DNA from: an uncultured Lachnospiraceae bacterium
GTDB taxonomy: Bacteria > Bacillota > Clostridia > Lachnospirales > Lachnospiraceae
Direction: 5' to 3'
Assembly: GCA_947625015.1 (NCBI GenBank)
Contig: CANQMR010000002.1
Span: forward strand, 62,001-126,000
Length of the DNA: 64,000 nucleotides
Below are positions 42,750 through 51,040 of this stretch, one piece after another. Position 1 is the stretch's first letter, and each line of letters opens with the position of its first letter. A program made the translations under genes and the position numbers. Below the pieces are notes generated by a model. The model was not told the origin of the DNA, did no database searches, and saw nothing but the letters and a program-made list of their open reading frames with translations.

Positions 42750-43749
42750 ATTTCGGTTAGAGATACCGGCGGATTGTGTGGGAAGGGCCATGACGGATGT
42801 GGAAGGCATGCATGGCTTCATCAAGCCGCCCGTTATCGAAGGGGAACAGGCGGTTCTGACGGGAACGGCTCCGGTTGCCGCTATGCAGGACTACCGGAGG
42901 GAGGTCAGCGCCTATACCAGGGGGCGGGGAAATCTGTTTTGCAGCCTTATGGGTTACGCCCCCTGCCATAATGCGAAAGAGGTTATAGAGCGGCTTCATT
43001 ACCAGCCGGAGGAGGACTTGGAAAACCCCGCGTCTTCCGTATTTTGCAGCCATGGGGCAGGATTTATTGTTCCCTGGAACCAGGTGGAAGAATACATGCA
43101 TGTGGAGAGCATATTAGAAGGCTGCGCCCGGTCCGGAACGGATATGCAGGATGGAGCGTTATCAGAAAAAAGGGAGTTTGACTATTCCATTGACGAGGAA
43201 CAGATTGCGGAAATCTTAAAGCGCACCTACCACGCCAATGAAAAGGCGTCCAAGCATTACCGGAAACCGGCTGCGCCCGCTTCGCCGGTCTCCTATAAGC
43301 GTAAGGCAAAGCCGAAGCCCCGGCAAAAGTATCTGATTGTGGACGGGTATAACATTGTCCATGCCTGGGATGAATTAAGCGTCCTGCTTGAAGATAACAT
43401 AGACGGCGCCAGAATGAAGCTGATGGACATTCTCTGCAATTATCAGGCCTTTGTAAAATGTGAACTGATTGTGGTGTTTGACGCCTATAAGGTAAAGGGA
43501 AATTTGGGGGAAATGTTTGACTACCACAATATCCATGTGGTCTACACAAAGGAAGCGGAGACGGCGGATTCTTATATTGAAAAGCTGACGCATCAGATTG
43601 CCAAAGATTATCAGGTGACGGTAGCCACCTCCGACGGGTTAATCCAGCTAATCACCCGGGGACAGAACTGCGCCGTCCTGTCTGCCCGGGAATTAAAGGA
43701 AGAGGTTAACCGGGTGGAGGAGGCCATCCGGGAATATCTGCGGCAGTAG
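42580..43749 (+). CDS. Translation GTPase C-terminal part fused to Rae1/YacP-type NYN RNase
   Basis: This frame (389 residues) opens at an ATG just before the G6 run and continues the GTPase: domain IV (GSPLTDVRITV, HTEGGDFRQATYRAVRQGL) and domain V (to about 165). After a basic Pro/Lys linker (about 215-247) comes a complete NYN nuclease domain from about 250 to the end: IVDGYNIVHAW with Asp255, VVFDAYKVKG, KEAETADSYIE and VATSDG. The acidic residues are those of YacP/Rae1, an endonuclease that cuts mRNA in the ribosomal A site in Bacillus. A corrected single protein would have about 868 residues. The fusion would bring the nuclease to the same ribosomal site that the GTPase occupies. The gene converges on maf with 2 bp between stops. 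Confidence 0.88.
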   Translation: MWGVLTGSPLTDVRITVAAGKAHAKHTEGGDFRQATYRAVRQGLMKAESVLLEPYYEFRLEIPADCVGRAMTDVEGMHGFIKPPVIEGEQAVLTGTAPVAAMQDYRREVSAYTRGRGNLFCSLMGYAPCHNAKEVIERLHYQPEEDLENPASSVFCSHGAGFIVPWNQVEEYMHVESILEGCARSGTDMQDGALSEKREFDYSIDEEQIAEILKRTYHANEKASKHYRKPAAPASPVSYKRKAKPKPRQKYLIVDGYNIVHAWDELSVLLEDNIDGARMKLMDILCNYQAFVKCELIVVFDAYKVKGNLGEMFDYHNIHVVYTKEAETADSYIEKLTHQIAKDYQVTVATSDGLIQLITRGQNCAVLSARELKEEVNRVEEAIREYLRQ

Positions 43750-43751
43750 GG

Positions 43752-44342
43752 CTACGCCTTTAACGCTTGATACAGTTTTGCAATGGGAAGGCCAACCACA
43801 TTGTTGTAGTCTCCATGGATTTCCTTTATGTGTACGGCGAAGGGACCCTGAATGCCATAGGCTCCGGCCTTGTCGAGGCAGTCGCCTATGGCAATGTAGC
43901 GTTTTAACTCGTCATCCTCAATGGGATAAAAGGTTACATCGGTTTTTTCATGGAACAGGAGAGTGCGTTTTTCCCCGTCCTGCCGCAGCATGACGGCAAT
44001 GCCGGTATACACCTGATGTGTCCGGTCAGAAAGCATTTTCAACATGTCGAAGGCTTCGTGTTCATCCTCCGGTTTGCCAAGGATTTCCCCGTCGTAATAG
44101 ACAATGGTGTCGGCGCCGATCACGCAGAAATTCTTCCCGGCATAGTCCGCCCGAATCTGCCGATACACATCATTTGCCTTTTGAAAGGCGAGATTTTCTG
44201 CAATTTCTCCGGGCGTGTCTCCGTTTATCGTCTCTTCCACCCCGGAAGGCTTTACGGTAAAGGAAAAGCCTGCCTGTGTTAAAAGCTGCTTCCGTCTTGG
44301 CGAGGCGGAAGCTAAAATAATAGGAATCTTTGTATCGATCAT
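43752..44342 (-). CDS. maf: Maf-type nucleotide pyrophosphatase
   Basis: A 196-residue enzyme with the Maf signature ASASPRRKQLL at 11-21 and GADTIV near 75-80, which cleaves non-canonical or modified nucleoside triphosphates and is linked to septum control. KPEDEHEAFDML and the closing GDYNNVVGLP are also conserved. Its start overlaps the stop of the upstream membrane-protein gene by 4 bp, and it converges on the GTPase-nuclease gene. Confidence 0.93.
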   Translation of the reverse strand: MIDTKIPIILASASPRRKQLLTQAGFSFTVKPSGVEETINGDTPGEIAENLAFQKANDVYRQIRADYAGKNFCVIGADTIVYYDGEILGKPEDEHEAFDMLKMLSDRTHQVYTGIAVMLRQDGEKRTLLFHEKTDVTFYPIEDDELKRYIAIGDCLDKAGAYGIQGPFAVHIKEIHGDYNNVVGLPIAKLYQALKA

Positions 44343-45577
44343 AGTACACCTCCCTGTTTTACTTCTTCTATGGTGATTTCTTCCCTGCTGTAGCGGGCCT
44401 TTTCATACAGCGCGGTAAGTTCGCTGATATCTTCCTCGCAGGCCCGTTTCACATTGTCGGCTGTCTCTGCCGGGGTATTGCTCTTGGGGTAAAGCTCCTT
44501 TGGATAAGTCTTTATTTTCAGCCGGTAGGCGTGCCGTATCTTCATGGCGTTGTCCGCGCCGAAAATGGCCTTGAGCCGGTCTAAGGCGGAGGGTTTCTTA
44601 AGCGTTGTCTTCGTTCCCCGGACATTTTGTTTTAAAGTGACAATCTGGTCCGTATCCTTCGCATGGCGGCTTAAGAAATAGCGGATGAACCGGAAAATGA
44701 TTTTATACAGGATAAAAATTACCAACAGCAAAAACAGCACAATGCAGATGGTCTGCAAAATGATGGCCTGTAATGTGGGGTCTTTCATTTCCTGCAAATC
44801 CTCCAGCAATTCCTGGTCTATGGGCCGGGGTTCTTCCACCTGCCTTTCCGAGGAGAACAGCAGACGGATAAAGGCAATGATATACAGTAGGAAATGAATC
44901 AGTATTTTTACAAGCTTTAACAAAAGGTCCCCTACGGCATATACGGACTGTTCCAGATGAAATGCCCGGACAAAGAGGGCAGTCACGAAAAAGGCTAAGG
45001 AGATAAACACAATCATGGAAAAGCTGGTGATGACGATCTTATTGACAGGGACGGAAGTGGCGTCTCTTGTCTTGCCCAAGGTAGCGCTTAATCCCTCTAC
45101 GGACAGCCGGAAAAAATGAATCAGGATCAGGCCGATATTGAGGCAGTAAATGATCCAGGACAGGTTTTCCATATGGTAGGCTGTGACAATGATATAAATG
45201 GTGCCCACAATGATGAACAAAGGCCAGGGGGCTTCGTCATAGCGCTTTTCCTCCACCTGTTTCCAGATGCGTATTCCATGGACATTTTCGGCCACAAAAA
45301 CGGCGATATACAGATACCGGTAAGTGGAAACCGGAAAAGGAATCAGAAGGATAGGCGCTAAAAACAGGGCGTGGAGCAGCAGATAGAGAAAGGGCTGGTA
45401 GCAGTACCGCTCAATCAGCAGATAACCGATTAAGATTAGGGGAATACCGATAAGGTATAGCGGCGCAACAATGCCGTTATTGTATATCGTTAAGAATACG
45501 CAGAACAAAATCAGGTACACGCATGCCGTATTTAACAGCCGTCCTATGCTTTTTAACAGAGTGAGATTATATTTCAT
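44339..45577 (-). CDS. Membrane protein of the MoxR-DUF58 operon
   Basis: About 412 residues from the ATG at 45577, with GGAGG nine bases upstream. The N-terminal half carries about seven hydrophobic segments; another follows near residue 285. A basic cytoplasmic C-terminal region contains RHAYRLKIKTYPKELYPKSNTPAET, resembling the tail of DUF4129/transglutaminase-operon proteins. With MoxR and DUF58 genes upstream this is the usual membrane component of that three-gene set. The molecular role is not established. Confidence 0.7.
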   Translation of the reverse strand: MKYNLTLLKSIGRLLNTACVYLILFCVFLTIYNNGIVAPLYLIGIPLILIGYLLIERYCYQPFLYLLLHALFLAPILLIPFPVSTYRYLYIAVFVAENVHGIRIWKQVEEKRYDEAPWPLFIIVGTIYIIVTAYHMENLSWIIYCLNIGLILIHFFRLSVEGLSATLGKTRDATSVPVNKIVITSFSMIVFISLAFFVTALFVRAFHLEQSVYAVGDLLLKLVKILIHFLLYIIAFIRLLFSSERQVEEPRPIDQELLEDLQEMKDPTLQAIILQTICIVLFLLLVIFILYKIIFRFIRYFLSRHAKDTDQIVTLKQNVRGTKTTLKKPSALDRLKAIFGADNAMKIRHAYRLKIKTYPKELYPKSNTPAETADNVKRACEEDISELTALYEKARYSREEITIEEVKQGGVL

Positions 45578-46688
45578 CAGAGCGCACCTCCCAAAGCTGT
45601 ACATCCGGTACAGGAATATATTTATCTAAAGATTCCGGGCAGACAAAGAGTAGATGGTGTCTCGCTTCCCGCTTTTCGCGGCAGGCCGAAAGCAGGCTTT
45701 CCTTCCGGTAATTGGAAATGATAACATAGGTGGTGTTGCGGGTATGGCTGGAAAATACGGAGTCCGCTCCGGAAAAGAAGGCTAAAAAGTCTGTCATCTC
45801 ATGGGACAGATCAAGCGCTGCCAAAGTGCGGAGAAGATGATGGAAATGTTCTTCCCCGGAACCGCAGGCTGTGACAACCGGCCTTTCCGTATGGGGATCA
45901 GTCAGGTTGACCGCCAGCCGTACCGCAAGCCCGCGTTTTTGGATGTGGTAAAGCAGGGTGGCGGCTACCCGGATTAAGTATTCTCTGAGGTCGTCGGAAC
46001 GCTGTATGGTGTTCGCGTCTAAATTGAGCAGCAGCACAATTTCACTGCTCTGCACAGCAAAATAAGTGTTTACCATAAGCTGCTGATTCTTAGCAGAAGC
46101 CTTCCAGTTGATATAGCGCATGCCGTCCCGGCTGGTATATTCCCGTATGCCCCGGAAGGAAAGCGGATCTTCAAACAAAGTCTTTCTGGTAAGCTCCCCC
46201 ATAATGGAGCTTACTAAGGTCAGGGAAAGCCGGTCCGTAAGGGGAGCAGGATACACATAAAGTCCGGCCTGATTTTTTAAAATGGAGGCATAGGTTCTGC
46301 GCATAAATAAGTCGTGGGCAACCAGATTGACCGAATCAATCGGGTAGTATCCCCGTTTGGTCGCCCGGAAGGTCTGTTTCCGGGTAATGCGCTGGCGGCC
46401 CAAAATAGAAAAAATGTCATTCCGGTAATAGTAGTCGGACAGGGAAGAATTATCTTCGGACTGGTACAAAAAAGTCCGGGAGGAATGGAATTTTACATAC
46501 AGCACAGGCAGCGGTAAAATCTTCCGGTTCTCAATCTCCTCGGTAAGCTCGATTACCTCGCCAATGTGGGCGTGGTTCCGGCTGTAGCTTACGGTAACCT
46601 GTAAATTCCTGTCCCAATATTTCCGGTAGAGAAAGGATTGCACAAAATATATAATTAGCGCAGTCATTACGGTAAGGATGTATTGCAT
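45567..46688 (-). CDS. DUF58 domain protein
   Basis: A 373-residue protein with one or two N-terminal hydrophobic segments. It contains the DUF58 signature DPLSFRGIREYTSRDGMRYINWKASAK, a module related to von Willebrand factor A domains that partners MoxR ATPases. The gene ends 11 bp inside the next gene and starts 11 bp after the MoxR gene, so all three are one operon. Confidence 0.88.
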   Translation of the reverse strand: MQYILTVMTALIIYFVQSFLYRKYWDRNLQVTVSYSRNHAHIGEVIELTEEIENRKILPLPVLYVKFHSSRTFLYQSEDNSSLSDYYYRNDIFSILGRQRITRKQTFRATKRGYYPIDSVNLVAHDLFMRRTYASILKNQAGLYVYPAPLTDRLSLTLVSSIMGELTRKTLFEDPLSFRGIREYTSRDGMRYINWKASAKNQQLMVNTYFAVQSSEIVLLLNLDANTIQRSDDLREYLIRVAATLLYHIQKRGLAVRLAVNLTDPHTERPVVTACGSGEEHFHHLLRTLAALDLSHEMTDFLAFFSGADSVFSSHTRNTTYVIISNYRKESLLSACREKREARHHLLFVCPESLDKYIPVPDVQLWEVRSDEI

Positions 46689-46699
46689 AAAGGACTCCT

Positions 46700-47653
46700 T
46701 TATCGGTCAAAGTCTTCAGTGGGTACCGGTATGGTTGACATAATATCATCTAAAATGGAATGGGCAAGGGCCTGTCCTCCGGCGCCGTTCAACGTGAGAA
46801 GACGGTGTCCAAGGCATGGCTTTACCAGATATTTCACATCTTCCGGGGTTACATAGGAGCGGCCGTTAATCAGGGCGAGGCTCTGGGAAAGGCGCACTAA
46901 GCTTAACATGCCTCTGGGACTGATGCCCAAAGTAACCTGTCCGTTATGTCGGGTGGCCTCGACAAGATCTAAAATATATTTCCGGATATCCTTATGCAGA
47001 TCCACTGCCAAGACAGCCTCCTGCAATCCGCTGATCTCCTCTAAGGTACAGACCGCCGTCAGCTCCTTGGCCATCTGTCCTTCAATAAAACGGTCTAACA
47101 GCGTTTCCTCGTCCGCCCGTTCCGGGAATCCCATGGAAATTTTTAAGTCAAAACGGTCTAACTGGGCCTCCGGTAAAGGGAAGGTTCCCGTTGTCTCAAT
47201 GGGATTCTCCGTCGCTATCATAAAAAAGGGTTCCATAAGTCTTCGGGTTACTCCGTCGGTAGTCACCTGCCGTTCCGCCATGGCCTCTAACAGGCAGGAC
47301 TGGGTTCTGGGCGTGGCCCGGTTAATCTCGTCGGCCAATAAAATATTGGTAAAGACAGGGCCCGCAATAAATTCAAACTCCTGTTTCTTTTGATTGTACA
47401 CATTGATTCCGGTCACATCAGTGGGGAGCAGGTCCGGGGTAAACTGCACCCGTTTAAAACTCCCTGCGATGGAGGCGGCCAAGGACCTGGCTAACATGGT
47501 CTTGCCGGTACCGGGCGTGTCTTCCAATAAAATGTGTCCCTTTGCGAAAAGCGCGGTGAGCGCTAACTTAATCTGCTCATCCTTTCCCACGATTATTTTC
47601 TGAATATTTGCCATAAGGCGGCTGGCGGCCGCATTTGCTGTGCTTACATCCAT
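46700..47653 (-). CDS. MoxR-family AAA+ ATPase
   Basis: About 317 residues from the ATG at 47653, which has AGGAG eight bases upstream; the frame runs further back to 47725 without support. Walker A is LEDTPGTGKTM, Walker B LLADEINRATP, and the sensor region TENPIETTGTFPLPEAQLDRF is diagnostic for MoxR. It probably acts as a chaperone-like partner of the DUF58 protein in envelope or stress functions. Confidence 0.92.
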   Translation of the reverse strand: MDVSTANAAASRLMANIQKIIVGKDEQIKLALTALFAKGHILLEDTPGTGKTMLARSLAASIAGSFKRVQFTPDLLPTDVTGINVYNQKKQEFEFIAGPVFTNILLADEINRATPRTQSCLLEAMAERQVTTDGVTRRLMEPFFMIATENPIETTGTFPLPEAQLDRFDLKISMGFPERADEETLLDRFIEGQMAKELTAVCTLEEISGLQEAVLAVDLHKDIRKYILDLVEATRHNGQVTLGISPRGMLSLVRLSQSLALINGRSYVTPEDVKYLVKPCLGHRLLTLNGAGGQALAHSILDDIMSTIPVPTEDFDR

Positions 47654-47740
47654 ATCATTTACTCCTGTCAGATTGTTGTCAATAAGTTCTTTCATTATTT
47701 TAATACATTTAAAAAAAATACTCAACTAATAACATTTAAA

Positions 47741-47769
47741 TTGCAAGATGAGCATAACAATGGTACAAT
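47741..47769 (+). promoter_or_regulatory. Sigma-A-type promoter for the transglutaminase-fold gene
   Basis: TTGCAA (47741-47746), a 17-base spacer and TACAAT (47764-47769) lie 44 bases before the ATG at 47814, in the divergent region shared with the MoxR gene. Confidence 0.65.
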
Positions 47770-47813
47770 CAAAAATATCCTAATTTGGAAAATGATTGCA
47801 GCAGGGAGATATT

Positions 47814-48923
47814 ATGAATCGCAGTATTGTGTTTTTTTTCATCCTGATCGTGCTGGCCCTTGCGGCTGCCGGTCTGTATATGAATGTTCCGGAAGTGCAG
47901 ACGGCAGTGGCAAAGTATACGGAAGAAGACTTTAAGGAAGAAAATATATATTCGGATATGGAAAGCCTTTCCAAACGGTTAGACAGGGAAATCCTAGACG
48001 GTTCCGACTCCTTTACGGTGTATTTGAAGGATATGGACGTGGAGGCCATTAACCAGATCAATGAATCTTTAGACGGAATCTTTGGCAGCGGGGAAAGCTA
48101 TTCGGTATCCGGAAATATCGGGAAGACATATGAAAAGGTGACGATTACCATCAAGCATTCGGATAATTATTATGCCTTGCAGGCATATCTCAATGATACG
48201 CCGGTGCCGGCTGCTAACCCCAAAGCGCAGCAGCTGTATGAAACAGTGCGCTATATTCTGGATACCCGGATTACAAAAGAGATGACGGATTATGAAAAGG
48301 AGCTGGCCCTGCATGATTATCTGATTACCCATTGTGTCTACAGCGAGGATACAACGCAGCCGCCGGAAAGTGATATCTACCGGGCCTATGGAGCTTTAGT
48401 AAACCAGGACGCAGTGTGCAACGGATACGCGGAAGCGCTTCAGCTGTTGTTTGCCTGCGTTGGGATAGAGTCTGAATTTGTGGTGGGAACGGCCGACGGT
48501 GTGGACCATGCGTGGAATCTGGTGCAGATTGACGGGAAATGGTATCATTTAGACGCCACATGGGATGACCCGCTGCCGGACCAGGGGGCGAAGGTGCTGC
48601 ATGCCTATTTCAATGTGACGGATGAAATTATGGAGGAAAGCCATACGTGGAACAAGGAAGATTATCCGCCTGCGTCCAGCATGGAGGCTAATTTTTATAA
48701 GGTGCAGGGGTCCTACTATGATAGCTTTGAAACATACAGCAAGGCAATCTATGACGCCATGGTGAATAAGGGAAGCTCCCGATGTGAGGCAGTGGTGGAA
48801 GGATATACCGGCAACAGGGAGGATATGCAGTTTTTATTTGATGGAAATTACCGTTATAATAGCGTTAACTGGCAGACTTTCCAGGCTGGCAGTTATTGTG
48901 TACTGGTACTGGAAGCACAGTGA
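47814..48923 (+). CDS. Membrane-anchored transglutaminase-like protein
   Basis: A protein of about 369 residues with an uncleaved or signal-anchor segment at 4-22 and an extracytoplasmic transglutaminase-like domain at about 130-260. The triad is Cys202 (DAVCNGYAEA), His232 (GVDHAWNLV) and Asp247 (YHLDATWDD). GGGAG five bases upstream supports the start. Enzymes of this group may cross-link or cleave proteins at the surface; the substrate is unknown. It lies divergent to the MoxR operon, which often includes a transglutaminase gene, so they may be functionally linked. Confidence 0.85.
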   Translation: MNRSIVFFFILIVLALAAAGLYMNVPEVQTAVAKYTEEDFKEENIYSDMESLSKRLDREILDGSDSFTVYLKDMDVEAINQINESLDGIFGSGESYSVSGNIGKTYEKVTITIKHSDNYYALQAYLNDTPVPAANPKAQQLYETVRYILDTRITKEMTDYEKELALHDYLITHCVYSEDTTQPPESDIYRAYGALVNQDAVCNGYAEALQLLFACVGIESEFVVGTADGVDHAWNLVQIDGKWYHLDATWDDPLPDQGAKVLHAYFNVTDEIMEESHTWNKEDYPPASSMEANFYKVQGSYYDSFETYSKAIYDAMVNKGSSRCEAVVEGYTGNREDMQFLFDGNYRYNSVNWQTFQAGSYCVLVLEAQ

Positions 48924-48934
48924 AGGAGGACAGA

Positions 48935-49417
48935 ATGACAAGACAGGAATTTTTAGAGGAACTGAAAAATGCATTGAACGGAGAGGTATCTCCGGAAGTG
49001 CTGATGGATACTTACCGGTATTATTCTACATATATTGACGAGGAAATCCGGAAGGGCAAGAGCGAGGAGGAGGTTTTAGAGGAACTTGGCATGCCGGGAC
49101 TGATTGCCCGCTCCATTATTGCCGCCCAGTCCGGGGAGAGAACGGCGGATGTGGAATACACAGAGGACGGCAGAACCAAAAAGGTCTGGCGTAAACCGTC
49201 TTCCCAAAAGAAGGAATCGAAAAATACCACCTATCGGGAGTTTGTATTTGATTTCAACGCATGGTATGCAAAGGTTCTGTTCGTGGCCTTTCTGATTATC
49301 CTGATTTTTATCGTGTACTTTGTGCTGAAATTGGGCTTTTGGTTCCTAATTACCTTTGGCATCCCCATTTTACTGGTCCTCGGCATCATTTACCTGATTA
49401 TCTACCTGATGCAGTAG
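48935..49417 (+). CDS. DUF1700/HAAS-type small membrane protein
   Basis: About 160 residues from the ATG at 48935 with AAGGAGG just upstream. The N-terminal 60 residues (RQEFLEELKNAL, TYRYYSTYIDEEIRKGKSEEEVLEELG, PGLIARSII) match the helical DUF1700/HAAS module, followed by a charged linker and two C-terminal membrane segments. Such proteins often accompany PadR-type regulators; none is seen here. It follows the transglutaminase gene by 11 bp. Confidence 0.78.
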   Translation: MTRQEFLEELKNALNGEVSPEVLMDTYRYYSTYIDEEIRKGKSEEEVLEELGMPGLIARSIIAAQSGERTADVEYTEDGRTKKVWRKPSSQKKESKNTTYREFVFDFNAWYAKVLFVAFLIILIFIVYFVLKLGFWFLITFGIPILLVLGIIYLIIYLMQ

Positions 49418-49460
49418 ATTCCGGCTGGTAAAAAAAGGTAGAAAAAATTGAGAAAATTGC

Positions 49461-49489
49461 TTGACAAGAAGCAGGCTTTTTTATATACT
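49461..49489 (+). promoter_or_regulatory. Strong sigma-A promoter for the tRNA pair
   Basis: TTGACA (49461-49466), a 17-base spacer and TATACT (49484-49489) lie 23 bases before the first tRNA base. Confidence 0.88.
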
Positions 49490-49512
49490 ATAGCTTGTGT
49501 CAAACGCACAAT

Positions 49513-49585
49513 GGAATCTTAGCTCAGCTGGGAGAGCATCTGCCTTACAAGCAGAGGGTCACAGGTTCGAGCCCTGTAGGTTCCA
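49513..49585 (+). tRNA. tRNA-Val (anticodon TAC)
   Basis: A 73-base cloverleaf. Acceptor GGAATCT pairs with AGGTTCC, the anticodon stem is TCTGC/GCAGA with loop CTTACAA (anticodon 49546-49548), and the T arm contains GGTTCGAGCC. The 3' CCA is not encoded. It is followed five bases later by tRNA-Met. Confidence 0.95.
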
Positions 49586-49590
49586 TTTAT

Positions 49591-49664
49591 GGCGGGGTAG
49601 CTCAGTTGGCTAGAGCATGCGGTTCATACCCGCAGTGTCGGGAGTTCAAATCTCTTCTCCGCTA
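49591..49664 (+). tRNA. tRNA-Met (anticodon CAT)
   Basis: A 74-base cloverleaf. The acceptor GGCGGGG pairs with CTCCGCT allowing two G-T pairs, and the anticodon stem TGCGG/CCGCA holds loop TTCATAC (anticodon 49625-49627). The first acceptor pair is G-T and not the unpaired C-A of initiators, so this is elongator Met (or Ile with modified C34). The CCA is not encoded. Confidence 0.92.
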
Positions 49665-49670
49665 TTAACT

Positions 49671-49720
49671 AAAGTCCTGTAAGCCTTGATTTTACTGGGT
49701 TTGCGGGACTTTAATTTTTT
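49671..49720 (+). terminator. Intrinsic terminator after the tRNA pair
   Basis: A long imperfect stem from AAAGTCCTGTAAGCC to GGGTTTGCGGGACTTT around an 11-base loop is followed by AATTTTTT. It lies 6 bases after tRNA-Met. Confidence 0.85.
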
Positions 49721-49724
49721 GGTC

Positions 49725-49753
49725 TGATACCAAAGGTATCAATTAGGGTATCA
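49725..49753. repeat. Inverted repeat with an additional half-site
   Basis: TGATACC-AAA-GGTATCA (49725-49741) is a perfect seven-base inverted repeat, and GGTATCA recurs at 49747-49753, 12 bases after the previous half-site. It lies between the tRNA terminator and the recombinase gene. It may be a protein-binding site or an old attachment site; no function is evident from the bases alone. Confidence 0.6.
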
Positions 49754-49802
49754 AACATATGTTCGATAATTAAAGAAAGGGAATTGACGTTATGTAAGAA
49801 TT

Positions 49803-49832
49803 AGAGTTGTACATAAGTGCAGCTCTTTTTTT
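49803..49832 (+). terminator. Intrinsic terminator upstream of the recombinase gene
   Basis: A ten-pair stem AGAGTTGTAC/GTGCAGCTCT (with G-T pairs) and an ATAA loop are followed by seven Ts. It insulates the recombinase gene from the tRNA transcript or could be part of a leader. Confidence 0.8.
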
Positions 49833-49906
49833 GTGCTTCATAAGTTAACAAAAATCTGCGACAATGTAGAAAAACAAATGAAATACAATGTAGATGGGAG
49901 AAAACT

Positions 49907-50761
49907 ATGGAGCGAAAAATTACAAAAGAGATGTTAAAGCAGTATGAAATCTATCTGCGGGAGGACGAAAAAAGCAGGGCAACCATCCAAAAATATCTGT
50001 GCGACCTGGAAAAACTGATTTGCTTTGCGGCCGGAAAGCCTTTAACAAAAAGCCTGATGCTTGATTACAAGGAAACGCTGTATGAAAAAGAAAAATATAA
50101 AATTAGCAGCATCAATTCTTTTCTGGTGGCGGCAAACCGTTTTTTTGAATATATGCAATGGTATGAGCTTAAGGTGAAGACCTACCGGGTGCAGAAGGAA
50201 ACCTTCTGTCCGGAAAATAAATATCTGAGTAAAGCGGAATATAAAAAGCTGTTGCATGAGGCGAAAGAAGAAAAGAAACTGCGGCTTTTTATGATTTTGG
50301 AAACCCTTGCCTCAACCGGCATGCGGGTGTCGGAACTTCAATTTTTATCTGTGGAAGCGGTAAGGCTTGGACGGGTGGAGATTCATAATAAAGGAAAGGT
50401 CCGGACAGTCCTGCTTACTGAAAAGCTGCGAAAACAACTTATGCTATATGCTGCCAAAAGGCAGATTATCGGCGGCGCAATCTTTTGTACCAAAACCGGC
50501 GAACCTGTAAACCGAAGTAATATCTGGCGGGAAATGAAAAAACTATGCAAAAACGCAGGTGTAGAGCCGACAAAGGTATTTCCTCATAATCTGCGGCATC
50601 TGTTTGCCCAGTGTTTTTATCATCTGAAAAAAGATATTGCAAAACTTGCCGATGTACTTGGACACAGCAGCATCGAGACGACAAGAATCTATATTCGCAC
50701 AACTTCAAGGGAACATCTAAAACAGCTGGAAATGCTGAATCTGGTGGAAATGTGGTGTTAG
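49907..50761 (+). CDS. Tyrosine recombinase (XerC/XerD-like)
   Basis: A 284-residue site-specific recombinase. The N-terminal 100 residues form the SAM-like core-binding domain (SRATIQKYLCDLEKL). The catalytic domain has Arg140 (TGMRVSEL), a Lys near 164, His227 and Arg230 (PHNLRHLF), His253 (LGHSS) and the nucleophile Tyr262 (TRIYIRT), so the active site is complete. GGGAG precedes the ATG. Its stop is four bases before a candidate recombination site (50766-50788), with a second such site in the opposite orientation at 50968-50990, directly before loaP. This placement suggests a local DNA invertase. An integrase of a former island beside the tRNA genes is the alternative, but no other mobility genes are seen. 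Confidence 0.9.
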   Translation: MERKITKEMLKQYEIYLREDEKSRATIQKYLCDLEKLICFAAGKPLTKSLMLDYKETLYEKEKYKISSINSFLVAANRFFEYMQWYELKVKTYRVQKETFCPENKYLSKAEYKKLLHEAKEEKKLRLFMILETLASTGMRVSELQFLSVEAVRLGRVEIHNKGKVRTVLLTEKLRKQLMLYAAKRQIIGGAIFCTKTGEPVNRSNIWREMKKLCKNAGVEPTKVFPHNLRHLFAQCFYHLKKDIAKLADVLGHSSIETTRIYIRTTSREHLKQLEMLNLVEMWC

Positions 50762-50765
50762 TACT

Positions 50766-50788
50766 ACATAATAAAAATTATATTGTAA
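50766..50788 (+). repeat. Left candidate recombination site
   Basis: ACATAAT-AAAA-ATTATATTGTAA: two AT-rich arms in dyad symmetry around a four-base spacer. The 16 bases 50766-50781 are the exact reverse complement of 50970-50985. The outer arm is ATTATGTAGTAC on the other strand, similar to the arm of the right site. Located 4 bases after the recombinase stop codon. Confidence 0.75.
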
Positions 50789-50969
50789 CCACGTCTAACA
50801 ATATATCATAATCTCTACATAGTTTCAACGTTTTTTTTACAATTACAAATTTTGTTAAATGTATTTATCTGTTTTCCAAAAAGTCAATGATAGAAATACT
50901 GCTTTTCTGTTTTGTGTTCCATGAAGTAAGAGGATTTATTGTGTAAGTATATGTATAGCTTGCAAATAC
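50782..50969. promoter_or_regulatory. Candidate invertible segment before loaP
   Basis: 188 bases between the 16-bp inverted repeats, without an open frame and AT-rich. A promoter-like pair on the - strand (TTGACT at 50887-50882, 18-base spacer, TACATT at 50863-50858) points away from loaP in the orientation given. Weaker + strand candidates also exist (TTGTAA at 50783 with CATAAT at 50807), as does one outside the segment (TTGTAA at 50985 with TATAAA at 51007), so the promoter assignment is uncertain. Inversion would turn the - strand promoter toward loaP. Confidence 0.55.
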
Positions 50970-50990
50970 ATAATTTTTATTATGTTGTAA
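50968..50990 (-). repeat. Right candidate recombination site, inverted relative to the left one
   Basis: ACATAAT-TTTT-ATTATGTTGTAA: same arms as the left site but with the spacer complemented, so the two sites are in inverted orientation when the asymmetric spacer is used to define direction. It lies 50 bases before the loaP start codon. Confidence 0.75.
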
Positions 50991-51040
50991 AAATTAACCT
51001 TCAATATATAAATGGGAAATTTATTCCCGGAGGTTTTGGT

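Noticed and set aside
41142-43749. Tetracycline resistance gene tet(M)/tet(W)
   Set aside because: The G domain is similar, but the domain IV loop differs from the YSPVST motif, the length is greater and a nuclease domain is attached. A resistance call is not supported.
49513-50761. tRNA-anchored integrative element (ICE or prophage)
   Set aside because: Only a recombinase is present. There is no excisionase, relaxase, phage structural gene or repeated tRNA end in the window, and the genes that follow are polysaccharide biosynthesis.
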